From positions 1-64,000 of the forward strand of contig NZ_JADWYU010000133.1 of assembly GCF_016786325.1 (NCBI RefSeq): a stretch of DNA of 64,000 nucleotides. Direction: 5' to 3'. Under the pieces are notes generated by a model, which had not been told where the DNA came from, searched no databases, and was given only the letters and a program-made list of their open reading frames with translations. Position numbers and translations under genes: made by a program. The stretch comes from Frankia nepalensis. Lineage in GTDB: Bacteria; Actinomycetota; Actinomycetes; Frankiales; Frankiaceae. This document shows positions 59,701 to 64,000 of this stretch, piece after piece (position 1 is the stretch's first letter; each line of letters starts with the position of its first letter).

Positions 59701-60439
59701 GTGCCCGGGGCCGGTCGCCGAACGGGACCCGCCGCGTCGCGTCGGCCGGCCACCCTCGCCACTCGGCGACGACGCAGCCAACGAAGTGGGCCCAGGCCAG
59801 CCAGACCACCAGCGACAGGACGGCGACCAGATCGGCGGCGCCGAGCCCGCCGGGGACCGGCGGGCCGACGAGCCGGAGGAGCACCGCGGGCACCCCGCCC
59901 ACGATCGCCAACAGGACCAGCGCCGCGCCGAGCGCCCGCCACCGCTCGCCGTCGCCGGCCGGCGCCGGCCGTGCCACCCGGGCCGGGCCGGCCGAGCCGT
60001 CGGGCCGGGCCAGCCAGGCCCAGGCGCGCTCGGCGGCGAGTGGGTCCGCTCCGCTCAGCAGGGTGGTCGTCGCCGCGGCGTCCTCGGCCGCTGTCGCCGT
60101 CGTCGGCGGCTCGGCGCGCCGCCGCGCCGGAACGGATCGGTCCCGCCGAGCCGCCCGGTCCGCGAGGCCGGGAGCGGGCCGCCGACGGGGAAGGTCCTCG
60201 TGGCCGGGCTCGCCTCGGTGGCCCGGTGCGCCGGCAGGCCGAGCATGCCGGCCGCCGGCTCGCCTGTTCGCGCCCCCGCCGGCCACCCGTGACCCTCCTC
60301 CCGCCCTCTGATCACTGTGCGTCGTTCCGGTATGTCCCAACAAGAGGATGCGCGGCATCTGGCCGTCTGTCCCGGCCATGGCCGACACTGGTCGGCGAGG
60401 GCCCGTGTCTGGCCGCTCGGTGGCAAAGGGCCCCGTCAT
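56777..60439 (-). CDS. Membrane-anchored BTAD-domain regulator-like protein
   Basis: A 1220-residue protein. The N-terminal 150 residues are Arg/Gly-rich and doubtful; the true start could be further in. Four hydrophobic spans lie between about residues 165 and 345. Then come an alpha/beta region (about 350-670; RVYLVGFADDPSPIAP, LLVLASPPDEADAARLARYA), a 270-residue Pro/Thr/Gln-rich linker and a C-terminal SARP-like part: a winged-helix (ALHPDGVSTRALAAALWPQG) and the BTAD helical repeats. Such proteins with membrane spans are common beside WXG100 genes in actinobacteria. It starts five bases after the WXG100 stop codon, so the four genes from 56777 to the window end form one operon. Confidence 0.8.
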   Translation of the reverse strand: MTGPFATERPDTGPRRPVSAMAGTDGQMPRILLLGHTGTTHSDQRAGGGSRVAGGGANRRAGGRHARPAGAPGHRGEPGHEDLPRRRPAPGLADRAARRDRSVPARRRAEPPTTATAAEDAAATTTLLSGADPLAAERAWAWLARPDGSAGPARVARPAPAGDGERWRALGAALVLLAIVGGVPAVLLRLVGPPVPGGLGAADLVAVLSLVVWLAWAHFVGCVVAEWRGWPADATRRVPFGDRPRALARGLVAATLLASGAAVLAGPAATTDADAPSLAVAPVAPMGQIPVDGGDRRGLSGAWASEDAAVMAGATDAAGRREIAGTSLLAAGLLAALAARSPRARSRRLSRARDELRLAADVDAAVFLDRATRLLSAWLSAQGRPLPPVYAATLADDALVLHMAPAPSEPPPGTWHRGGAPGTWRIERSAGSPDTPAGLDPALLVDTPAPFPGLATVGHDDGGAWILVDVEGAPGPIAIEGSPRLAREIAVSIAVELATNQWSDDLRVYLVGFADDPSPIAPGRLRAVSTVGEVLDELAVREDWRTRSGTVGDAWNPAEAGRVLRGRQQARTRALWAPDLLVLASPPDEADAARLARYARGRDRAVGVLVAGGTAAARWVFTAGEGGQLSLGVLGLEVTARRLPATEYATVIELFRSLDDPLGGPPDAADAPTPSPGRLPAAIPPGGPARTGFSPPTGANPPPTGTGPRTFPGTFLPVIPEPLPPAVPARRPPGGPVAPSPGRHEADPRTPPGAAAGTQPSSDRPAEPPPTRFPAPGPPSGGRPLSVLVPIARDTTPPPGGGQPPRSPAPPEPPRPGPAPTGPVSPIQLPYAMPAVPPAEAQRPPETQRPTAPPAGAQPPTKTQRPTETQRPTDAQNPANAQHRPATQQPTGRVPATGHVPTPRHVSPDAPPVAGSGTRTGAERPTGGAGDRVDGAAGPAGPPDEADPGAVEARILGRPTVSAPGPVAVDQIEALTELVVYLALHPDGVSTRALAAALWPQGMSEQGVADAIGHARGWLGADPTGRPRLSADADGRLRLGPDVGCDWTRFHAHACQAQAATTGDGDRPPARAAEELAAALRLVTGPVAEDLPAGRYGWLHSIGIATHVRSAVVDVAHRLATLSLRSGDTVTAMAACRTGLRAVPAAEVLWRDLLRTVATRGDRNTLTAVATEMYRALPPATVPRPGARPSGRRHSGPAAEPETTALVQALLPGYRHRDRR

Positions 60440-60444
60440 GGGGC

Positions 60445-60729
60445 TCAGCCCGCGTTCTGGATGTCGTTCTGGATCTCGCCGAGCCGGACCCGCAGTCGGT
60501 CAAGCTGGGTGGAAAGGTCAGTCAGGGCACGCTCATAGGACGGCCAGACCGAGGAACGGAACTCGGTCGCGGCGCGGCCGTCCCAGTTCTCGGCGTCGGT
60601 GAGCACCCGGGCAAATCGTCGCAAGTTGTCGAAGTTGCGCAGCAGCGGCCCGTTGACGAGGGCACCGAGCCCGGCGACGGCGGCGACCGCCTCCGGCGTT
60701 CCGCGAACCGTGAGATCCGACGTGGACAT
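60445..60729 (-). CDS. WXG100-family secreted protein
   Basis: A 94-residue helical hairpin protein. The turn motif NWDGRAA (W-x-G) lies near residue 49, between two long helices, and the length is exactly that of ESAT-6-like proteins. GGAGAAG precedes the ATG at 60729. With the neighbouring WXG100 protein it should form a dimer secreted by the type VII-like ATPase encoded upstream. The usual C-terminal YxxxD/E signal is not evident, so its partner or another protein may carry it. Confidence 0.85.
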   Translation of the reverse strand: MSTSDLTVRGTPEAVAAVAGLGALVNGPLLRNFDNLRRFARVLTDAENWDGRAATEFRSSVWPSYERALTDLSTQLDRLRVRLGEIQNDIQNAG

Positions 60730-60797
60730 GGCTTCTCCAGTAAGGATGGCTGAACGGGGACCGGCCGGCGGCCTGGGCCGTGAGTGGGAACGCCTGC

Positions 60798-61067
60798 TCA
60801 GGTGCCCGCGTCGGCGATCCGGCGGTTGACCTCGGCGACGGACCTCGCCAGCTCGTCGAGACTGGTCCCCAGGGTTGTCAGGGCGGCCTCGACATCCGGC
60901 CACACCTGGGCGCGGAACGCCTGGGCCTTCGGCCCCTCCCAGTAGCGGGGATCCGCGAGCGTGCCGCCGTGCTGGCGAAGGTCGGCCGTGGTCGTGGTGA
61001 GGCCGGGCAGCTCGTCGGCGAGGCCGCGGGCCGCCGCCTGTGCCGCGGGGGTCGTCACCGTTCTCAT
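60798..61067 (-). CDS. WXG100-family secreted protein
   Basis: An 89-residue helical hairpin with turn motif YWEGPKA near residue 44 and GAGGAG before the ATG at 61067. It is the upstream member of the WXG100 pair. The two share W-x-G, an FRxxVW-type stretch after it (FRAQVW here, FRSSVW in the partner) and overall length, so they are probably duplicates forming a heterodimer. Confidence 0.85.
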   Translation of the reverse strand: MRTVTTPAAQAAARGLADELPGLTTTTADLRQHGGTLADPRYWEGPKAQAFRAQVWPDVEAALTTLGTSLDELARSVAEVNRRIADAGT

Positions 61068-61176
61068 GGGGCCGCTCCTCGGCGGTCGCGGGGACATTCG
61101 GGAACGCGGCTCGGCGGCTGTTCCGGGAGGGTGGGCGCCGATCGCGGGGCGAGCGTAGGTCAGTCATGACTGGCCG

Positions 61177-64000
61177 TCATGCGGGGGTGTGACCCCCCGG
61201 CGGGACACCGGCGGGGTGCGGGACCTGGAGGAGCGTCGGCGTGCCCCGCCGGTAGAGCTGGCCGCGCCCGGGCGGGGCCAGGCCGGCGGCCGCGCGGGAC
61301 AGCCGTCTCCCGAACAGCTCGCCGTCGGCCGGCCCCGCCGGCCACAGCAGAAGCCCGCCGCGGCCCCGGCGGGCCTCGACGAGGAAGCCGCGGAACTGGG
61401 TGTGCAGGTCCTCCGTCGTGGCCGCGGCGACCAGCGCGGCCCGCGCGTCCCGGGCGGCCCGCAGGAACGCCCCGATCGGCTCCGCGAGCGGGCTGTCGAC
61501 CAGCAGCTCGGCGTCGTCGACCATCAGCGTCACCGCCGGCCCCGCGCCGCCCCGGCCCGCGGCCGCCAGCAGCCGGGTCAGCTCGGCCGGGCTCGCGGTG
61601 GCGTCGAGCGGGCCGAGCACCCCGTCAGTGCCCGCGAGCCCGCGCAGCGGTGAGGGCCGGGGGGTGACAAGAACCAGCGGGGTCCCACCCGCCAGCAGGG
61701 TCAACGCCATGGTGAGCAGCGCGGTGCTGCGCCCGGACCGGGGCGGCCCGGCGACGACGAAGCCCGGGCCGTCCTCGGCCAGGTCCACCGTCAGCGGCCC
61801 CAGCTCGTCCCCGCCCACCCCGACCAGGGCGACCAGCGGCGCCCGAGCGGCCGTCCCGGGTGCCATCCCCGCCGCCGGGCCGAGCGTCATTCCCGCCGCC
61901 TGGCCGAGCGCCAGCGCCTCGGTCAGGGTGATCCGGGCCGGCGGCGCGTCGACCCGCATCGGCGTCCACGCGTCGAGACGGGGACCGGTCGCCGGCCCGG
62001 GCGGCACCGCGTCACGGGCCGCCGCGGCCGCGCCCAGCCGGGCGAGCGCGGCCACCTGCGCCCGGCCCGACGGCTCCGGGTCGAGCAGCGCCACCTGCGT
62101 CTCGACCGCGACGGCGGCACCGGCCCCCCGGCGCTCGCCGGTGCCGGCGGCCTCGTCGACCGTCCGGAACCCGCGGCCGGGCGGCAGCCCCTCCCGCGCC
62201 GCCGATCCGGGCAGGCCGGCGAGCACGTAGTCGGCGCGGTCCGCGAGCCGCAGCACCAGGCGGTCCTCGATCACCGCGGCCAGCCGGCCGGTGAGGCCGC
62301 GGCCGTCCGTGGTGACCAGCACCCGCAGGCCGGCCGCCGGCCCCTCGCGCAGCAGCACCGACAGCTCGTCGACGAGCCGGCCGCCGTCGACGCCCTCGAA
62401 GGCCGACAGGAATCCCTCGTACCGGTCGAGCAGCAGCACCAGGTATGGCAGCGCCGCGTCCGGCTCGGCCGCCCGCTGCTCGGCCAGGTCTGCGTAGCCA
62501 CGTTCGGCGAGCGCCTCCCGCCGCGCCGCGACCTCCGCCCGCAGCCGGCCGAACAGCCGCTCCACCCGGTCGGGGGAGTCCGCCCCGACCACGGCCCCGG
62601 TGTGTGGCAGCGCCGTGAGCGCCAGCAGCGCGTTGTTGCCGCAGTCCAGGCCGAACAGGTGCGCGTCGCGCACGCGGACGCGTGCCGCGAGCGCCCCCGC
62701 GAACGTCCGCAGCACCGTCGAGCGCCCGGACCGCGCCGAGCCGACGATCAACAGGTGCCCGCCGGCCTCCAGGTCGACCAGGCACGGCCGCTGGTCCTGC
62801 TCCCCGGGAAGGTCCGACAGCCCGATCGCCACCGGCGCCAGGCGGGCCCGCGGCGCGTCCGCGCGGCGCGGGCCGCCCACGTCGGGCAGGGCGCCCACGT
62901 CGGGCAGGGCGCCCACGTCGGGCAGGGCGCCCACGTCGGGCAGGGCGCCCACGTCGGGCAGGGCATCCACCGTGATCAGCGACGGCAGCGGCGGCAGCCA
63001 CGGCCCGCGCTGCCTCGGCACCCCCACCAGGACGGCCGCGGCCCGGACGCGCTCGACGAGCAGCCGCAGGTCGGTGCCCGCGCCCTCGTCGGCGCTCGGC
63101 CGCGGCCGGCGGGGAGCCGGCGCGCCCAGCGCCCGCCATGGCAGCCCGACCACCCACGGCGCCTCGACCGGTCCGCCCGGCATCGCTGCCTCCGGTGGCG
63201 GGCGCCGGCCGCCGACCCGGGCCGCCTGGAACGGCGCGAGCGAGGCATGCCCCAGCCGCGCGAACGCCCGGCCCGGCGTCGACCGGGAGATCCGCGCCGC
63301 GTCCGGCGCGTCGAGGACGTCCACGCTCTCGCCCGCGTCGGTCATCCGCAACGCGATCCGCAGGTTCGCGTTCGCCCTGATCTCCGGGGAGACGACCCCG
63401 CCCGGCCGTTGGGTCGCCAGCAGCAGGTGGATCCCCAGCGACCGGCCGCGCTGCGCGATGTTCACCAGGCCGGACACGAACTCCGGCAGCTCCCGGGCCA
63501 GCGACGCGAACTCGTCGATCACGATCACCAGGCGCGGCAGCGGCGGCGGCGAGGGCGGGTCCGGCACACCCGGCAGCCAGGGCCGTCCCGCCGGCCCATC
63601 CGCCCCGGCGGGGGCCCTCAGGCGCACGTAGTCCTCGAGGTCCTTCGCTCCCGCCCCGGCCAGCATCCGCTCCCGGCGGCGCAGCTCGGCGTCCAGCGAC
63701 GCCAGGGCCCGCGCCACGAGCTGGCCGTCGAGGTCGGTCACCAGGCCCACACAGTGCGGCAGGTCGACGCACTCAGCGAACGCGCTGCCGCCCTTGTAAT
63801 CGACCAGGACGAACGTCAGCGCGTCCGGCCGGTTGGCCACGGCGAGCGCGGCGACGATCGACTGCAGCAGCTCCGACTTGCCGGAGCCCGTCGTGCCGGC
63901 GATCAAACCGTGCGGCCCGTCGCGGCGCAGGTCCAGTGTGAACGGCCCATCCAGACCGACCCCGACCGTGAAGGACGTGCTTCCGCCGGGAACGGCCGCC
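61177..64000 (-). CDS. EccC-like FtsK/SpoIIIE ATPase (partial)
   Basis: The window holds the last 941 codons; the start lies beyond 64000. Three ATPase modules are visible. The first has Walker A AGTTGSGKSELLQ and Walker B VIVIDEFASL, with the ATQRPGG motif. The second (GSARSGRSTVLR) and third (GPPRSGRSTALL) have Arg in place of the Walker Lys, so only the first seems catalytically complete. EccC drives secretion of WXG100 proteins through the inner membrane. A tandem LPDVGA repeat lies between modules one and two. The other Ecc components are not in the window. Confidence 0.88.
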   Translation of the reverse strand, partial: AAVPGGSTSFTVGVGLDGPFTLDLRRDGPHGLIAGTTGSGKSELLQSIVAALAVANRPDALTFVLVDYKGGSAFAECVDLPHCVGLVTDLDGQLVARALASLDAELRRRERMLAGAGAKDLEDYVRLRAPAGADGPAGRPWLPGVPDPPSPPPLPRLVIVIDEFASLARELPEFVSGLVNIAQRGRSLGIHLLLATQRPGGVVSPEIRANANLRIALRMTDAGESVDVLDAPDAARISRSTPGRAFARLGHASLAPFQAARVGGRRPPPEAAMPGGPVEAPWVVGLPWRALGAPAPRRPRPSADEGAGTDLRLLVERVRAAAVLVGVPRQRGPWLPPLPSLITVDALPDVGALPDVGALPDVGALPDVGALPDVGGPRRADAPRARLAPVAIGLSDLPGEQDQRPCLVDLEAGGHLLIVGSARSGRSTVLRTFAGALAARVRVRDAHLFGLDCGNNALLALTALPHTGAVVGADSPDRVERLFGRLRAEVAARREALAERGYADLAEQRAAEPDAALPYLVLLLDRYEGFLSAFEGVDGGRLVDELSVLLREGPAAGLRVLVTTDGRGLTGRLAAVIEDRLVLRLADRADYVLAGLPGSAAREGLPPGRGFRTVDEAAGTGERRGAGAAVAVETQVALLDPEPSGRAQVAALARLGAAAAARDAVPPGPATGPRLDAWTPMRVDAPPARITLTEALALGQAAGMTLGPAAGMAPGTAARAPLVALVGVGGDELGPLTVDLAEDGPGFVVAGPPRSGRSTALLTMALTLLAGGTPLVLVTPRPSPLRGLAGTDGVLGPLDATASPAELTRLLAAAGRGGAGPAVTLMVDDAELLVDSPLAEPIGAFLRAARDARAALVAAATTEDLHTQFRGFLVEARRGRGGLLLWPAGPADGELFGRRLSRAAAGLAPPGRGQLYRRGTPTLLQVPHPAGVPPGGHTPA
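62876..62965. repeat. 18-bp tandem repeat in eccC
   Basis: CCCACGTCGGGCAGGGCG is repeated five times in a row, the last copy with one change. On the coding strand it gives five LPDVGA blocks in the linker between the first two ATPase modules. Near-identity of the units points to recent slippage. Confidence 0.95.

Noticed and set aside
57119..60753. Long + strand frames opposite the BTAD gene
   Set aside because: Low-complexity antisense products of a Pro-rich linker; no motif.
62876..62965. Five 18-bp repeats considered as a CRISPR array
   Set aside because: Units are contiguous with no spacers and encode an in-frame hexapeptide. The same reasoning excludes 54593-54682, 28170-28205 and 39913-41178.

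Overview
The window reads as chromosome of a very GC-rich actinobacterium. GTG and TTG starts are common and most operon junctions are ATGA, GTGA or TGATG overlaps. The gene set (an FxSxx-COOH peptide system, many STAND NTPases, an actinomycete integrative and conjugative element, a WXG100/EccC secretion locus) would fit a Frankia-like or related soil actinomycete, but nothing here fixes the genus.

Region by region. 0.1-6.6 kb holds ordinary genes: a membrane protein, a NarL-type two-component pair, a DHA2-type MFS exporter and a membrane-anchored PQQ-type beta-propeller. 7.3-21.3 kb is a peptide/STAND district: an FxSxx-COOH precursor, its radical SAM/SPASM maturase, a separate protein with an intact HExxH motif, the NB-ARC/TPR partner FxsT, a translationally coupled SIR2-like/STAND-TPR pair that looks like an immune module, and a 1385-residue DUF4062/NB-ARC/WD40 protein. 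21.7-26.5 kb carries small metabolic genes, an asparaginase, a methyltransferase, an oxidoreductase scar and a divergent stand-alone EF-Tu. 26.9-35.3 kb is accessory ground littered with fragments: an AbiEii-like nucleotidyltransferase, a DEAD-box helicase, decayed HEAT-repeat and other genes, an Imm51 and a barstar-like immunity gene, an integrase C-terminus, attachment-like modules and a 52-bp GC-rich repeat.

35.5-52.0 kb is a complete integrative element inserted in the anticodon loop of tRNA-Arg(ACG). It is bounded by a perfect 252-bp direct repeat (35494-35745 and 51788-52039) that includes the tRNA 3' half and its terminator. From left to right it carries cargo (a DUF4365 nuclease-like gene overlapping a 388-residue unknown, then an NLR-like NB-ARC protein with ten near-identical 42-residue TPRs), a 2H phosphoesterase, two XRE regulators, a Pra-like activator, an FtsK-type transfer ATPase, a RepSA-type initiator, excisionase, a small HTH gene, and the tyrosine integrase. 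Two large inverted repeats lie between excisionase and integrase and could be operator or origin sequences.

52.2-64.0 kb returns to chromosome: a metallophosphoesterase, an acyl-CoA/malonyl-CoA synthetase-like ligase, a YbjJ-like MFS protein, then a WXG100 secretion locus on the minus strand (partial EccC-like ATPase, two WXG100 proteins, and a 1220-residue membrane-anchored BTAD protein). The best candidates for undescribed biology are the DUF4365 pair inside the element, the FxSxx system joined to a HExxH protein and surrounded by STAND/SIR2 genes, and the shared attachment-module architecture at 33.5, 35.8 and 38.2 kb. All calls are by eye from sequence; no database search was made.
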